Shown: piece by piece, positions 1 through 10,760 of the stretch
Layout: every line of letters starts with the position of its first letter
Numbering within the stretch: position 1 is the stretch's first letter
From: Billgrantia desiderata
Lineage (GTDB): Bacteria; Pseudomonadota; Gammaproteobacteria; Pseudomonadales; Halomonadaceae
Direction: 5' to 3'
Assembly (NCBI GenBank): GCA_011742915.1
Contig: JAAQTN010000015.1
Location: forward strand, 36,315-100,314
Length of the DNA stretch: 64,000 nucleotides
Translations under genes and position numbers: made by a program
The notes under the pieces: model-generated
What the model saw: the letters and a program-made list of their open reading frames with translations, nothing else
Databases searched by the model: none
Told to the model about the DNA's origin: nothing

Positions 1-378
1 ATGGCCGGCGACGATGTGGTGCTCAAGGTGCGCGACGAGTACCTGCCCGTAGTGGCGGTGCATGAAGCCCTTGACGTGCCCAAGGCCAAGACCGAACTGA
101 CCGAGACCATCGCCGTGATCGTGCAGGGGGAAGGGCGCCGCTATGCCCTGCTGGTCGATGACCTGGTCGGTCAGCAGCAGGTGGTCGTCAAGAACCTGGA
201 AACCAATTACCGCAAGGTGCCGGGCGTCTCCGCCGCCACCATCCTGGGCGATGGCAGCGTGGCGCTGATTCTCGACATCACCGGCTTGCATCGCCTGAGC
301 CGGGAAAAGAAGGAAAAGCGCCGGCCTGAGCGCAAACCGGCACTCGAAGCCCTCACCGACAAAGAGCTGGAGACCTGA
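1..378 (+). CDS. cheA: Chemotaxis histidine kinase CheA, C-terminal end only
   Basis: The frame is open to the left edge, so the gene begins before the window. The 125 residues seen form the CheW-like regulatory (P5) domain, which docks CheW and the receptors in the cytoplasmic signalling array. The strands [19 protein letters not shown] and [13 protein letters not shown] are typical of CheA. The domain is followed by a basic tail ([12 protein letters not shown]) and a TGA stop. The stop lies 2 bases before cheW, so the two genes are probably co-transcribed and coupled in translation. The phosphotransfer, dimerisation and ATPase domains are out of view. The identification rests on this domain plus the che gene order that follows. 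Confidence 0.9.
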   Translation: MAGDDVVLKVRDEYLPVVAVHEALDVPKAKTELTETIAVIVQGEGRRYALLVDDLVGQQQVVVKNLETNYRKVPGVSAATILGDGSVALILDITGLHRLSREKKEKRRPERKPALEALTDKELET

Positions 379-380
379 TC

Positions 381-875
381 ATGAACCAGACGAATGATGC
401 AGCACTGGCCGCCGCCGAAGCCCACAATCGCGAGTTCCTGGTGTTCTCGCTGGGCGAGGAAGAATACGCCATCGATATTCTCAAGGTGCAGGAAATTCGC
501 GGCTACGAGAACGTGACCCGCATCGCCAACGCCCCGGACTTCATCAAGGGGGTGACCAACCTGCGCGGCGTCATCGTGCCTATCGTCGACCTGCGCATCA
601 AGTTCCACCTCGACAAGGTGGAGTACGGCGGCCAGACCGTGGTGATCGTGGTGAACGTCGAAGATCGTGTCGTCGGTATCGTGGTGGATGGTGTATCCGA
701 CGTCATGACGCTCTCTCCGGACCAGATCAAGCCGGCCCCCGAATTCGGCGTCACCTTGTCATCGGATTTCCTCAGCGGCCTGGGCAGTCTCGACGATCGC
801 ATGTTGGTCATCGTCGACATCGACAAACTGCTCACCAGCGACGAGATGGAGCTGGTCGAGAGCGTCGCCGAGTGA
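381..875 (+). CDS. cheW: Chemotaxis coupling protein CheW
   Basis: CheW is the cytoplasmic adaptor that links chemoreceptors to CheA. The 164-residue product is a single CheW domain of normal length. It shows [21 protein letters not shown] near residue 18, the loop [15 protein letters not shown], and the second barrel motif [13 protein letters not shown]. The ATG at 381 follows the cheA stop almost directly. The gene is followed by a sigma-28 promoter (881-907), so the receptor genes downstream can be transcribed separately from cheAW. No odd features. Confidence 0.97.
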   Translation: MNQTNDAALAAAEAHNREFLVFSLGEEEYAIDILKVQEIRGYENVTRIANAPDFIKGVTNLRGVIVPIVDLRIKFHLDKVEYGGQTVVIVVNVEDRVVGIVVDGVSDVMTLSPDQIKPAPEFGVTLSSDFLSGLGSLDDRMLVIVDIDKLLTSDEMELVESVAE

Positions 876-880
876 GGTCG

Positions 881-907
881 TCAAGTTTCTGACGGACAAG
901 CCGATAT
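881..907 (+). promoter_or_regulatory. Sigma-28 (FliA) promoter upstream of mcp
   Basis: The -35 element TCAAGTTT (881-888) and the -10 element GCCGATAT (900-907) are separated by exactly 11 bases. The consensus is TAAAGTTT-N11-GCCGATAA. It lies just after the cheW stop and 47 bases before the GTG start of the receptor gene. It would place the receptors in the late flagellar class controlled by the FliA encoded at 18.6-19.3 kb. Confidence 0.85.
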
Positions 908-954
908 CACCATTACCGGCGGCTTGCTCGCAGGTAATTGCCAGGGGGAGAGAC

Positions 955-2319
955 GTGAAGCTACTCGATAACCTGACGGTCAGGGCCAGTTGGTTTCTGG
1001 TGTTGCTCTTTTTCGGCGGCATGATCGTCGTGCTGAGCGGTCTTGGGCTATATGCCTTGCAGCAAAGCGCCGTGGCCGTCACGGCCATGGCTCCGCATGC
1101 CGGGGAGTCGGGTGCCGCTTATCAGGCTGCGTTCGAGACAACGGCCAGCCTGATGCGCCTGGCCATCGTCGCCGCCCTGAGTGGCTCCCTGGTCGTCATG
1201 GTCATCGTCGTGTGGGGCATCAGCGTCAACGTGCTGAAGCCGCTAGCACGTCTGGTGGAGTACTTCGAAGGCCTGGCCAAGGGCGATCTCTCCCAACCGG
1301 TGGAGAATCGCGGCAACAACGAGATCGGTCGGCTCTTCACCTCGCTCAGGCACATGCAGGATGGGCTCTCCGAGACCGTCGGCACGGTGCGCAGCAGCAG
1401 CGAAGGCATCTACGTCGGTGCCCAGGACATTGCCGAGGGCAACGGCGAGCTATCGTCGCGGACCGAGCAGCAGGCCGCTTCGTTGGCCGAGACTGCCTCG
1501 AGCATGGAGGAACTGGCTTCCACCGTGGAGCAGAACGCCGACAATGCACGTCAGGCCAGTCAGTTGGCGGCCGAGGCTTCGCGCACCGCGGCTCAAGGTG
1601 GCGAGGTGGTCGGCGAGGTCGTTTCGACCATGCATGACATCAGCGAAAGTTCGCACAAGATGTCCGACATCGTTGGCGTGATCGATAGCATTGCCTTCCA
1701 GACCAATATCCTGGCGCTGAATGCCTCGGTGGAAGCCGCACGTGCCGGTGAGCATGGCCGCGGCTTTGCCGTGGTGGCCCAGGAAGTGCGCAGCCTGGCA
1801 GGGCGCAGTGCCGCGGCGGCGGGGGAAATTCGCACGTTGATCGCGGCTTCGCTGGAAAAGGTCGACGTCGGCACGGCGCGTGTCGACAAGGCGGGTCAGA
1901 CCATGAGCGAGATCGTTGCCGCCGTGCAGCGGGTGAGCGACATCATGGACGAGATCGCTTCGGCCTCGCTGGAGCAGAGCAACGGTATCGGGCAGGTCAA
2001 CCAGGCCGTGACCCAGATGGATCAGGTCACCCAGCAGAACGCCGCGCTGGTACAGCAGGCGGCGACGGCAGCGACTCAGCTCGAAGCCGAGGCGGCTCGC
2101 CTGCGGGAAGCCGTACTGCGCTTCCGTCTGGCTGGGCAGGCCGGCAACGCAGGGCAAGCACGTGCTGCGCGCCCCGCTGGCGGCAGCTCGCGCGTCGCCA
2201 GGCTGGCGCAAGATCCGCTGCCAACCAAGCGCCACGGTGCACAAGCAACAGCGCCGAGTGCCAAGCGGAATGAAAAAGAGCGTAATGAAAAAGAAGAGGA
2301 GCAGTGGGCTTCGTTCTGA
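955..2319 (+). CDS. Methyl-accepting chemotaxis protein with a minimal periplasmic loop
   Basis: A 454-residue transmembrane chemoreceptor. TM1 is about residues 12-34 and TM2 about 69-92, leaving only about 34 residues in the periplasm, far too few for a normal ligand-binding domain. A HAMP domain follows (about 93-145), then the signalling helices with the conserved hairpin tip around [20 protein letters not shown]. The protein ends in QWASF, which fits the xWxxF pentapeptide that tethers CheR and CheB. The GTG start at 955 is preceded by GGGGAGA. It is transcribed from the sigma-28 promoter at 881-907. The signal sensed is unknown; it could act through the membrane or through partner receptors. 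Confidence 0.93.
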   Translation: MKLLDNLTVRASWFLVLLFFGGMIVVLSGLGLYALQQSAVAVTAMAPHAGESGAAYQAAFETTASLMRLAIVAALSGSLVVMVIVVWGISVNVLKPLARLVEYFEGLAKGDLSQPVENRGNNEIGRLFTSLRHMQDGLSETVGTVRSSSEGIYVGAQDIAEGNGELSSRTEQQAASLAETASSMEELASTVEQNADNARQASQLAAEASRTAAQGGEVVGEVVSTMHDISESSHKMSDIVGVIDSIAFQTNILALNASVEAARAGEHGRGFAVVAQEVRSLAGRSAAAAGEIRTLIAASLEKVDVGTARVDKAGQTMSEIVAAVQRVSDIMDEIASASLEQSNGIGQVNQAVTQMDQVTQQNAALVQQAATAATQLEAEAARLREAVLRFRLAGQAGNAGQARAARPAGGSSRVARLAQDPLPTKRHGAQATAPSAKRNEKERNEKEEEQWASF

Positions 2320-2401
2320 GGCCTGGATGCCCCAAGTAAGCGGAGACGCTCGCGTCGCTACTTCGCTTCCTGATGAAACGCGGTAGTTAGGGGAATAATA
2401 C

Positions 2402-4597
2402 ATGCGCAATAACCAACCGGTTACGCAGCGGGAATACAAGCTGAACGATCAGCATCTGCTGATCACGCGGACCGATCTCGATGGCCGGATCACCTATGCC
2501 AACGCTGCGTTCGTCGAGGTCAGCGGCTTCGAGCACGCCGAGCTGATCGGTTCGAACCACAACATCATTCGCCATCCCGACATGCCACCCGAAGCTTTTG
2601 CCGACCTGTGGCAGGCAATCAAGCGCGGCGATTCCTGGCAGGGTGTGGTCAAGAACCGGCGCAAGAATGGCGATCACTACTGGGTCAATGCCACGGTCAC
2701 GCCGATCGTCGAGAATGGGCAGTGCCTCGGCTATACCTCGGTGCGTACCGCCGTTGAGCCCAGCGTTGCCGAGGCGACAGGGCGCGCCTATGAGCGAATC
2801 AGGGCAGGACGCTCAGGCCTCGCCATTCGCCAAGGGCAGGTGATACGTCGCGGGCCCCTGGGATGGCTGGCACGTACCAATCTGCACAGTATACGCGCAC
2901 GCCTCTCCTTGCTGACGTTTTTCGCGCTGCTGCTGCTCACCATCAGCGGCGGCGTCGGCCTGTACGGGCTGCAGGCGTCTGGCGAGCGTCTGGCGGAACT
3001 CAACCGCGATGGCTTGCAGGACGTGATTCGTCTGCAGCAGCTCGATCAGGCGATCGCCGATGCACCGCAGCAACTTTCGGGGCAGGAGCGAATGGCGTTG
3101 CTCAATGTACGCCACGACATCGCCGAATCCCTGCTGGTCGGAAGTGAGCGTCTGACCCAGCTGTGGCAGGAGTACCTGGCGCGGGAGGTCAACCGTACGC
3201 CGGCAGCCATGGAGTTCGATGCCGCACTCACCCGCTACATGCAAGAGGGCCTGGTGCCCATGGCGGAAGCGTTGGGTGGACCCGAGGCGTTCGATGCCAT
3301 GATGGCGTTGAACAACAATACGGCAGGACTGCGTGAGAGCGCCGATGCGCTGTCGGAACTGGTCAACCAGCTCGTGGAACAGCAGCGGCTCGCGGCGCTG
3401 AGCATGGCGGAAGAGGCCGAGCGCGGCCAGCAACAGATGCTGATCGGGCAGTTGGCTTTCCTGGCACTGGGTTTCGTGCTGCTGTTGGTCATCAGCGTAT
3501 GGATCATGCGTGCCATCACACGGCCGGTGCGACGTGCCATCGATTTCAGCCTGCAGATTGCGTCGGGCAACCTGGCGGTGCGTACGCCCAAGCAGAGCCG
3601 CGATGAAATCGGCGAGCTGCTGGGTTCGCTGGATACCATGCGCAAGAGCCTTTACAGCACCACGGCCAGCGTGCAGCAGGGCATCGACGTGGTAACGCCG
3701 GCATCGCGCTCCATCGCTCAGGGTAACGAGGACCTTTCCGCACGCACCGAACAGCAGGCCGCCTCGCTGCAGCAGACCGCCTCCAGCATGGAAGAGATGA
3801 CCACCACGGTGCAGCAGAACACCGACAACGCCCGTCAGGCCAGCGGGCTGGCGCTGGACAATGCCAGCCGCGTGCGCGACACCGGCGAGCTGATGCACGG
3901 CGTGGTACAGACCATGGGGCGCATCACGGCCGGCGCGGAGAAGATGAAGAACATCATCAACGTGATCGACTCCATCGCCTTCCAGACCAACATCCTGGCG
4001 CTGAACGCCTCGGTGGAAGCGGCGCGGGCGGGCGAGCAGGGGCGTGGTTTCGCGGTGGTGGCCGGGGAGGTGCGCAATCTGGCCGGGCGAAGCGCGGAGG
4101 CCGCCAAGGAGATTCGCCAGTTGATCGACGGTTCGGCCAGTGAGATTCACGAAGGCGCCAGCCAGGTGCAGCGGGCCGAGCAGGCGATGGCCGAAGTGGT
4201 GGCGGCCTCGCAGCGGGTCAACGACATCATGGGCGAGATCACCGCTGCCTCGGAAGAGCAGAGCAGCGGTATCGGCCAGATCAATCAGGCCATCACCGAG
4301 ATGGATCAGGTCACGCAGCAGAACGCCGAGCGCGTGCAGCAGAGCGCGCGGGCCGCCAGCGACCTGCAGCATCAGGCCGAGCAACTGGCACAGACCATCC
4401 GCGTGTTCCGCTTGCAGGGGGCTGGGCCCGAAAAGGTGCCGAGCCACTCGGGTAACCAGGAAGCAGAGACGCTTGATCGAGCCGGTACACAAAGAAAGCC
4501 GGCACATGCGCCAGCCTTGCAGCATGACCCTCTCCCCACCAGGCGAGCTTCGACCGGTAACCGGTCGGCGGCCGAGGAGGAGTGGGAAACGTTCTAG
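2402..4597 (+). CDS. Aer-like PAS-domain chemoreceptor, copy 1
   Basis: A 731-residue receptor with an Aer-type PAS domain at the N terminus (about residues 10-115; [13 protein letters not shown] and [13 protein letters not shown] are the FAD-PAS signature seen in Aer). TM1 follows (about 168-188), then a helical periplasmic region (about 190-346), TM2 (about 347-370), HAMP and the methyl-accepting signalling domain. It ends in EEWETF, the CheR/CheB-binding pentapeptide. E. coli Aer has one membrane anchor and no periplasmic domain, so this protein probably combines cytoplasmic redox sensing with an extracellular input. The next gene is a paralogue with the same layout and an almost identical signalling half. 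Confidence 0.93.
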   Translation: MRNNQPVTQREYKLNDQHLLITRTDLDGRITYANAAFVEVSGFEHAELIGSNHNIIRHPDMPPEAFADLWQAIKRGDSWQGVVKNRRKNGDHYWVNATVTPIVENGQCLGYTSVRTAVEPSVAEATGRAYERIRAGRSGLAIRQGQVIRRGPLGWLARTNLHSIRARLSLLTFFALLLLTISGGVGLYGLQASGERLAELNRDGLQDVIRLQQLDQAIADAPQQLSGQERMALLNVRHDIAESLLVGSERLTQLWQEYLAREVNRTPAAMEFDAALTRYMQEGLVPMAEALGGPEAFDAMMALNNNTAGLRESADALSELVNQLVEQQRLAALSMAEEAERGQQQMLIGQLAFLALGFVLLLVISVWIMRAITRPVRRAIDFSLQIASGNLAVRTPKQSRDEIGELLGSLDTMRKSLYSTTASVQQGIDVVTPASRSIAQGNEDLSARTEQQAASLQQTASSMEEMTTTVQQNTDNARQASGLALDNASRVRDTGELMHGVVQTMGRITAGAEKMKNIINVIDSIAFQTNILALNASVEAARAGEQGRGFAVVAGEVRNLAGRSAEAAKEIRQLIDGSASEIHEGASQVQRAEQAMAEVVAASQRVNDIMGEITAASEEQSSGIGQINQAITEMDQVTQQNAERVQQSARAASDLQHQAEQLAQTIRVFRLQGAGPEKVPSHSGNQEAETLDRAGTQRKPAHAPALQHDPLPTRRASTGNRSAAEEEWETF
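3635..4414 (+). repeat. Direct repeat, copy 1 (receptor signalling domain)
   Basis: This 780-base segment encodes the signalling domain of the first PAS receptor. It matches 5867-6646 in the second receptor without insertions or deletions. The differences seen are almost all synonymous. Among the few amino-acid changes are KMKN versus KMKD and EQLAQT versus ELLARA. The sensory regions upstream diverge much more. Confidence 0.85.
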
Positions 4598-4633
4598 TCG
4601 GGGACTCACACGAGGCGGTGAAGGATAATAACT

Positions 4634-6817
4634 ATGCGCGACAATCAACCGGTTACACAGCGGGAATACAAGCTGGACGATCAGCACCTGCTCATCACTC
4701 GCACGGATCTGGAGGGGCGTATCACCTACGCCAACTCCGCCTTCGTGGAGGTGAGCGGGTACTCCCATGAGGAGCTGATCGGGTCGCCCCACAATCTCAT
4801 TCGCCATCCCGACATGCCTCAGGAGGCCTTCGCCGATCTATGGAAGACCGTGAAGCGCGGCGACACCTGGCAGGGAGTGATCAAGAACCGGCGCAAGAAT
4901 GGCGATCACTACTGGGTACAGGCCACGGTCACACCGATTCTCGAGGAGGGCAAGTGCCTGGGCTATACCTCGGTGCGGACACGCGCCGAGGCGACCGCCG
5001 CGGAAGCGGCGGAGAGAGCCTACGCCCAGCTGCGGGAAGGACGCGGCAAGCTGACGTTCAGACAGGGGCGCCTGGTGCGTCGCGGGCCGATGGCAGCGCT
5101 GGCACGGCTCAATGTGCACACCATCCGTGCCAAGTTGGTCATGCTGACCGTGGTACCGGTACTGCTGCTGTTGCTCAGCGGTGCGGTGGGGCTATACGGC
5201 CTCAAGGTGTCGGGAGACCGGGTTGCCGAGCTGAACAATAACGGCGTTCAGGACATTGCCGACCTGCAGCGCATCGATCAATTGCTCAGCCAATTGATGA
5301 TCGACCTGGAGCGCCCAGTGCGCAATCCCAGGGCGCTGCGCCTGGAGCAGATTCACGAGCTTTCCGACGAGGCGGAGATTGTCGTCGAGCGAATCCAGGC
5401 CGCCTGGGCGAGCTTCCTCGATGGGGAGGATGTGACACGCAGCGAAGTGGCGGCACTGAATGCGCAGCTCGATGTCGCCATCGACGACGGTATCCGTCCG
5501 ACCCTGCAGGCACTGATCGACGGCAGTGGCTTTGCTGCCTATGAAGCCTACAACGACGTGCTGCGAGGGGAAGTCGATGCCATCGGCGGCAGCATCAACA
5601 CCTTGATTGCCGGCAAGCTCGACTATGCCAATCAGCTGGCCGTCGAAGCTGAGCGCGGTCAGCAGATGATGCTGGCCGGCCAGATCGCGGCGCTTTCCGT
5701 GGGCATCCTGTTCTTGATCCTGCTTGGTATCTGGACCCTGCGCGCGATTACGCGGCCGGTGCGCCGTGCCGTCGATTTCACCCTGCAGGTGGCTTCGGGC
5801 AATCTGGCGGTGCGCTCACCGGACCGCACCCGTGACGAGATTGGCGTGCTGCTTGGGGCGCTCAATACCATGCGCAAGAGTCTTTACAGCACCACGGCCA
5901 GCGTGCAGCAGGGTATCGATGTGGTGACGCCGGCATCGCGCTCCATCGCCCAGGGCAACGAGGACCTTTCCGCGCGCACCGAACAGCAGGCCGCCTCGCT
6001 GCAGCAGACCGCCTCCAGCATGGAGGAGATGACCACCACGGTGCAGCAGAATACCGACAACGCTCGTCAGGCCAGTGGGCTGGCGCTGGACAATGCCAGC
6101 CGCGTGCGTGACACCGGCGAGCTGATGCACGGCGTGGTACAAACCATGGGGCGCATCACGGCCGGTGCGGAGAAGATGAAGGACATCATCAACGTGATCG
6201 ACTCCATCGCCTTCCAGACCAACATCCTGGCGCTGAATGCCTCGGTGGAAGCGGCGCGCGCGGGCGAGCAGGGCCGCGGCTTCGCGGTAGTCGCCGGGGA
6301 GGTGCGCAACCTGGCCGGTCGCAGCGCGGAGGCCGCCAAGGAGATTCGCCAATTGATCGACGGTTCGGCCAGCGAGATTCACGAAGGTGCCAGCCAGGTG
6401 CAGCGGGCCGAGCAGGCGATGGCCGAAGTGGTGGCGGCCTCGCAGCGGGTCAACGACATCATGGGTGAGATCACCGCCGCCTCGGAAGAGCAGAGCAGCG
6501 GTATCGGCCAGATCAATCAGGCCATCACCGAGATGGATCAGGTCACGCAGCAGAACGCCGAGCGCGTGCAGCAGAGTGCGCGGGCCGCCAGCGACCTGCA
6601 GCACCAGGCCGAACTGCTGGCCCGTGCCATCCGCGTGTTCCGCTTGCGCGGAGCCGGCCCTGAGCAGGTGCCGAACCCACAGCAGAAACATTCTTTCGAT
6701 ACACGGACCGAACGAACGAGTGCCGCCCCCGCTTTGTCGCACGACCCGCTTCCCAGGAAGCAGGCCGTCGTCAAGCCGAGCAAAGCGGCCGCCGATGAGG
6801 AGTGGGAAACGTTTTGA
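4634..6817 (+). CDS. Aer-like PAS-domain chemoreceptor, copy 2
   Basis: A 727-residue paralogue of the preceding receptor: PAS domain (about 10-115), TM1, a helical periplasmic region of about 155 residues, TM2, HAMP, signalling domain and a terminal EEWETF pentapeptide. The PAS core keeps [13 protein letters not shown] and [12 protein letters not shown]. The periplasmic part differs strongly from copy 1 while the signalling half is almost identical, so the two receptors probably sense different things and feed the same array. The gene starts 36 bases after its twin with a similar leader (GATAATAACT before ATG). Its 3' end overlaps the likely cheR start. Confidence 0.93.
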   Translation: MRDNQPVTQREYKLDDQHLLITRTDLEGRITYANSAFVEVSGYSHEELIGSPHNLIRHPDMPQEAFADLWKTVKRGDTWQGVIKNRRKNGDHYWVQATVTPILEEGKCLGYTSVRTRAEATAAEAAERAYAQLREGRGKLTFRQGRLVRRGPMAALARLNVHTIRAKLVMLTVVPVLLLLLSGAVGLYGLKVSGDRVAELNNNGVQDIADLQRIDQLLSQLMIDLERPVRNPRALRLEQIHELSDEAEIVVERIQAAWASFLDGEDVTRSEVAALNAQLDVAIDDGIRPTLQALIDGSGFAAYEAYNDVLRGEVDAIGGSINTLIAGKLDYANQLAVEAERGQQMMLAGQIAALSVGILFLILLGIWTLRAITRPVRRAVDFTLQVASGNLAVRSPDRTRDEIGVLLGALNTMRKSLYSTTASVQQGIDVVTPASRSIAQGNEDLSARTEQQAASLQQTASSMEEMTTTVQQNTDNARQASGLALDNASRVRDTGELMHGVVQTMGRITAGAEKMKDIINVIDSIAFQTNILALNASVEAARAGEQGRGFAVVAGEVRNLAGRSAEAAKEIRQLIDGSASEIHEGASQVQRAEQAMAEVVAASQRVNDIMGEITAASEEQSSGIGQINQAITEMDQVTQQNAERVQQSARAASDLQHQAELLARAIRVFRLRGAGPEQVPNPQQKHSFDTRTERTSAAPALSHDPLPRKQAVVKPSKAAADEEWETF
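5867..6646 (+). repeat. Direct repeat, copy 2 (receptor signalling domain)
   Basis: Second copy of the 780-base signalling-domain repeat (see 3635-4414). The copies are 2232 bases apart in direct orientation. Homologous recombination between them could delete one sensory domain and leave a single chimeric receptor. Confidence 0.85.
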
Positions 6818-7680
6818 CACAGTTTCGGGCGCCCGGTAACGAACCGGGGCAATGGTCAGGGCTGGGTCACCTGGAGCGTGACCTGGTGCTGACCGATGAG
6901 GACTTCGCCAAGATTCGCCAGTTGATCTATCAGCGGGCCGGCATCGTGCTGGCGGAGCACAAGCGTGAGATGGTCTACAGTCGTCTGGCCAAGCGCTTGC
7001 GCCATCATGGCCTGACCCGCTTCAGCGACTATCTGGAAAAGCTGGCACGCCAGCCAGATGCGCGGGAGTGGGAGGCCTTCACCAATGCCTTGACCACCAA
7101 CCTGACAGCCTTCTTTCGCGAAATGCACCATTTCCCGTTGCTGGCCGAGCAGGTCGGCAAGGCCAAGGGGCCGGTGCGTATCTGGAGCGCGGCCGCCTCC
7201 ACCGGTGAGGAGCCCTACTCCATCGCCATGACGTTGCACGAGAGCCTGGGGGCAAGAGCCAGCGAAGCGCGTGTGGTGGCGACCGACATCGATACCGAGG
7301 CTCTGACCCATGCCCGGGCCGGGGTCTACCCCATCGAGCAGGTGCGCAAGCTCGATGAGGAGCGAGTCAGGCGCTTTTTCCAGAAAGGGCGAGGGCAGCA
7401 TGAAGGGCTGGCCAGGGTGCGCCCGGAAATCACGTCCATGGTGGAGTTCCTGCATATGAACCTGCTGGCTCCTCAATGGCCGATCAAGGGGCCTTTCGAC
7501 GCCATCTTCTGTCGTAACGTGATGATCTACTTCGACAAGCAGACCCAGGCACGCATCCTTGAGCGCTTCGCTCCCTTGCTCAAGCCCGATGGCCTGCTGT
7601 TTGCCGGCCACTCCGAAAACTTCTCGTACATCAGCAAGGTGTTTCGCCTGCGTGGGCAAACCGTTTACACCCTGGCCTAG
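6802..7680 (+). CDS. cheR: Chemotaxis protein methyltransferase CheR
   Basis: CheR adds methyl groups from S-adenosylmethionine to receptor glutamates. The product has the N-terminal helical domain ([28 protein letters not shown]) and the methyltransferase fold with the SAM-binding segment [17 protein letters not shown] and FCRNVMIYF. Length is normal at 288-292 residues. The start is uncertain: GTG 6802 overlaps the receptor gene by 16 bases, while TTG 6814 overlaps its stop by 4 bases (TTGA) and has GAGGAG 11 bases upstream. All the xWxxF-tailed receptors in the window are expected substrates. Confidence 0.95.
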   Translation: MGNVLTQFRAPGNEPGQWSGLGHLERDLVLTDEDFAKIRQLIYQRAGIVLAEHKREMVYSRLAKRLRHHGLTRFSDYLEKLARQPDAREWEAFTNALTTNLTAFFREMHHFPLLAEQVGKAKGPVRIWSAAASTGEEPYSIAMTLHESLGARASEARVVATDIDTEALTHARAGVYPIEQVRKLDEERVRRFFQKGRGQHEGLARVRPEITSMVEFLHMNLLAPQWPIKGPFDAIFCRNVMIYFDKQTQARILERFAPLLKPDGLLFAGHSENFSYISKVFRLRGQTVYTLA

Positions 7681-7716
7681 CAAGTGTCCGTACTCGGTCA
7701 GTTTTCGGATAAAACC

Positions 7717-7743
7717 TAAAGTTTTTGGTTGCCGTGCCGATCA
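7717..7743 (+). promoter_or_regulatory. Sigma-28 (FliA) promoter upstream of cheB
   Basis: A perfect -35 element TAAAGTTT (7717-7724), an 11-base spacer and GCCGATCA (7736-7743) match the sigma-28 consensus in sequence and spacing. It lies between cheR and the cheB start preferred here (7803). Any cheB start at 7725 or 7734 would fall inside the promoter, which argues against those starts. Confidence 0.85.
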
Positions 7744-7802
7744 ATGAGGCATGCCCTTTGCTGCGGGTCGCAAAGACTCCCCTACGTGACAGGAGATTGG
7801 CC

Positions 7803-8864
7803 TTGGGATCGAACAGGATCAAGGTGTTGTGTGTTGATGATTCGGCGCTGATTCGTGATCTGCTCAGCGAGATCATCAACTCGCAGCCGGACATGGAAGT
7901 GGTGGCCGTGGCGCCGGATCCACTGGTCGCGCGCGATCTCATCAAGCAGCACAACCCCGATGTCCTGACGCTCGACGTCGAGATGCCGCGCATGGACGGC
8001 CTGGATTTTCTCGAGCGTCTCATGCGTCTGCGCCCGATGCCGGTACTGATGGTCTCTTCCCTGACCCAGGCCGGTTCCGAAATCACACTGCGTGCCCTGG
8101 AGCTGGGAGCGCTCGATTTCGTTGCCAAGCCGTCGCTAGGCATTCGCAGCGGCATGCTGGAATACGCCAACGACATCGCCGAGAAGATTCGAGCTGCCGC
8201 CAAGTCGCGACCGCGTCAGGCGCGCCAGGCTCAGGCTGCACCGCGTGCAGCACTCAAGGCGCCCCTGGTATCGAGTGAGAAACTGATCATCATCGGCGCC
8301 TCCACCGGCGGCACGGAGGCGATTCGTGCCGTGCTCGAGCCGCTGCCGGCCAACAGCCCGGCCATTCTGATCACTCAACACATGCCCGGTGGCTTCACCC
8401 GCTCTTTCGCCGAGCGGCTCAACCGCCTGTGCAGCATTACCGTGAAGGAAGCCAGCGACGGTGAGCGTGTGCTGCCTGGGCATGCCTATATCGCTCCGGG
8501 AGATGCGCATCTCAAGCTGGCGCGGAGCGGGGCGAACTACGTCGCCAGACTCGACGACGGTCCGCCGGTCAATCGCCACCGGCCGTCGGTGGACGTGCTG
8601 TTCCATTCCGCCGCCACTCAGGCCGGGCGCAACGCCATCGGCGTGATCCTCACCGGCATGGGCAAGGATGGTGCCGTCGGCCTGCTGGAGATGCGGCAGG
8701 CGGGCTCGGCCACCCTGGCACAGGACGAAGCGAGCTGCGTGGTCTTTGGCATGCCGCGAGAAGCCATCGCGCTGGGTGGGGCCGTGGAGGTGGTGGATCT
8801 CGACGAGATACCTGAACGCCTGATGGCGTTGGTGGCGGCCTCCGGTCGCGCCCAACGTGTCTGA
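7803..8864 (+). CDS. cheB: Chemotaxis response regulator protein-glutamate methylesterase CheB
   Basis: CheB removes receptor methyl groups and deamidates receptors. It has an N-terminal receiver domain (acidic pair in LCVDDSA, phosphorylated Asp about 58 in [12 protein letters not shown]) and a C-terminal methylesterase domain with the catalytic Ser in [12 protein letters not shown], His in [10 protein letters not shown] and Asp in [10 protein letters not shown] chose TTG 7803 because AGGAGA lies 6 bases upstream and the product then starts just before the receiver strand. The frame stays open back to about 7725, but that stretch contains a sigma-28 promoter. The product is 353 residues, normal for CheB. 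Confidence 0.94.
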   Translation: MGSNRIKVLCVDDSALIRDLLSEIINSQPDMEVVAVAPDPLVARDLIKQHNPDVLTLDVEMPRMDGLDFLERLMRLRPMPVLMVSSLTQAGSEITLRALELGALDFVAKPSLGIRSGMLEYANDIAEKIRAAAKSRPRQARQAQAAPRAALKAPLVSSEKLIIIGASTGGTEAIRAVLEPLPANSPAILITQHMPGGFTRSFAERLNRLCSITVKEASDGERVLPGHAYIAPGDAHLKLARSGANYVARLDDGPPVNRHRPSVDVLFHSAATQAGRNAIGVILTGMGKDGAVGLLEMRQAGSATLAQDEASCVVFGMPREAIALGGAVEVVDLDEIPERLMALVAASGRAQRV

Positions 8865-8936
8865 CCTTTTAGTTTTCACCAAGAACAACAACAAGAAACA
8901 GGACTTCTGCCTGTCATTATCGCGAGGAACGCCGAA

Positions 8937-10682
8937 ATGAGCCGCATTTTACGCAACATCAGCATTCATGCTTCCATGATTGCCGTTCTGGTCTGCTTTG
9001 CCGTCCTGATCGGCGTGGTGGCACTGCTTTCGTTCATGTCGGATCGACAGGCCACTCGGATCATGGCCGATCTCGAGCGCATCAACGTTCAGCAGCTCAA
9101 CGAGATCAATCGTGCCGATGCGCTGCTCAACGTGGCGCGAGTGAGCCTCGAAATCGCATCCAACCAGATCATGCTGGGCCGCATGGCGGAGGCCAACCAA
9201 AGGCTCGATATTGCTGCAGATCGCATGGAATCTGCGGATATGCATTTTTCAAACTTCGTGGCCGCGCCCAAGTCAGAGCGTGCTACCGCGATGGCGCAGC
9301 GCATTGAGCAGAGTTTCGGTACGGTGTTGGGCCTGGTACGACAACAGCACACTGCTTTGGATGAGCTGAATACTCCTGGGTTCGGCAATCTTCGCGACGA
9401 GCTAATTGAGCCGAGTACTATGCTTGACGCTAGCATGACTGAATTCGTTCAGTATGCCTTTGGCAACGCTCAGGCCATGACCGGCGATTTTCAGACGCAG
9501 TCGAAGCGCTTCGTTTTCATCACCCTGAGCGCTGTGCTGCTGGCGCTGCTGGTACTGGTGCTGGTCTACGTGGGGCTGCGCAGCACGGTGATCCGGCCGC
9601 TCAACTCGGCGGTCAAGCACCTGCAGGCCATCGCCAAGGCCGATTTGACGGCCAGAATACCCGAGGGCAGCCGCAATGAGATCGGCAAGCTCTTCAATGC
9701 CATGCGCAACATGCAGCAGAGCCTGACGCGTATCGTCGCCCAGGTTCGAGACGGCAGCAGCTCGATTCATGTCGGTACGCGCGAAATTGCCAGCGGCAAT
9801 GCCGACCTCTCTTCGCGCACCGAGCAGCAGGCGGCTTCACTCGAGGAGACGGCTTCCAGCATGGAAGAGATCACCGCCACGGTGCGCCAGAATGCCGACA
9901 ACGCGCGTCAGGCCAGCGGCCTGGCACTGGATGCCTCGACCACGGCGGAGCGGGGCGGCGAAGTGGTGGATCGCGTGGTCAAGACCATGGGCGGTATCTC
10001 GGCCAGCTCGCAGAAGATCAGCGATATCACCAGTGTCATCGACTCCATCGCCTTTCAGACCAACATTCTGGCGCTGAACGCCTCGGTGGAAGCGGCGCGT
10101 GCCGGTGAGCAGGGTCGCGGTTTTGCCGTGGTGGCCGGTGAGGTGCGTAATCTGGCCAGCCGCAGCGCCACGGCGGCCAAGGAGATCAAGGAGCTCATCG
10201 ATGGTTCGGTGGCTCAGGTCAAGGAGGGGTCGCTGCTGGCCGAGCAGGCCGGTGAAACCATGGATGAGGTGGTCAAGGCCGTACGTCGGGTCACCGATAT
10301 CATGGATGAGATCTCTGCCGCTTCCCAGGAGCAGAGCGACGGTATCGAGCAGGTGAGCCAGGCGGTGGGTCAGATGGACCAGGTGACCCAACAGAACGCC
10401 TCGCTGGTGCAGCAGGCGACGGCAGCCGCCGCCTCGCTGGAGGAGCAGGCGAATCGCCTGGAGCAGGCCGTGGCCGTGTTCCGTTTGTCCGGCGACGTGA
10501 AGTCCGAAGCCAAGGCGGATGCCGGCGGCGAGGCCTTGACAAAGCGCGCCGGCGTACCTGCCCTGGCCGAACCGGGCGCCTCGCCGCGCAGTGCGTCGCG
10601 AGTACCGGCCGAGATCGACCCCAAGCCCAGCCGCAAGCGCCGCAAAGAGGCGGTGGCCGAGGGTGACTGGGAAGAGTTCTGA
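8937..10682 (+). CDS. Methyl-accepting chemotaxis protein, Tar/Tsr-like
   Basis: A 581-residue receptor with TM1 (about 12-34), a helical periplasmic domain of about 155 residues resembling the four-helix Tar/Tsr sensor, TM2 (about 191-214), HAMP, and the signalling hairpin with [20 protein letters not shown]. It ends in GDWEEF, an xWxxF pentapeptide for CheR/CheB. The linker before the pentapeptide is Pro-, Ala- and Lys-rich, as expected for a flexible tether. The base composition of about 9230-9480, inside the sensor domain, looks less GC-rich than the rest of the gene. The ligand is unknown. No clear sigma-28 promoter precedes it, so it may be read from the cheB promoter. Confidence 0.94.
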   Translation: MSRILRNISIHASMIAVLVCFAVLIGVVALLSFMSDRQATRIMADLERINVQQLNEINRADALLNVARVSLEIASNQIMLGRMAEANQRLDIAADRMESADMHFSNFVAAPKSERATAMAQRIEQSFGTVLGLVRQQHTALDELNTPGFGNLRDELIEPSTMLDASMTEFVQYAFGNAQAMTGDFQTQSKRFVFITLSAVLLALLVLVLVYVGLRSTVIRPLNSAVKHLQAIAKADLTARIPEGSRNEIGKLFNAMRNMQQSLTRIVAQVRDGSSSIHVGTREIASGNADLSSRTEQQAASLEETASSMEEITATVRQNADNARQASGLALDASTTAERGGEVVDRVVKTMGGISASSQKISDITSVIDSIAFQTNILALNASVEAARAGEQGRGFAVVAGEVRNLASRSATAAKEIKELIDGSVAQVKEGSLLAEQAGETMDEVVKAVRRVTDIMDEISAASQEQSDGIEQVSQAVGQMDQVTQQNASLVQQATAAAASLEEQANRLEQAVAVFRLSGDVKSEAKADAGGEALTKRAGVPALAEPGASPRSASRVPAEIDPKPSRKRRKEAVAEGDWEEF

Positions 10683-10760
10683 GTAGCGCAAACGAATCCC
10701 GACGGCACTTGGGCGGCCGTCGGTCATGGATCATTGCCTGGATAGAAGAGAGGAATCCCG

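Noticed and set aside
2813-4807. A 664-residue open frame on the minus strand under the first PAS receptor
   Set aside because: It mirrors the receptor's codons, has no domain features, and a similar frame appears under the twin receptor. It is a GC-driven shadow.
7725-7803. Longer CheB start at TTG 7725 or GTG 7734
   Set aside because: These codons lie within the sigma-28 promoter and would add about 25 residues not found in CheB.
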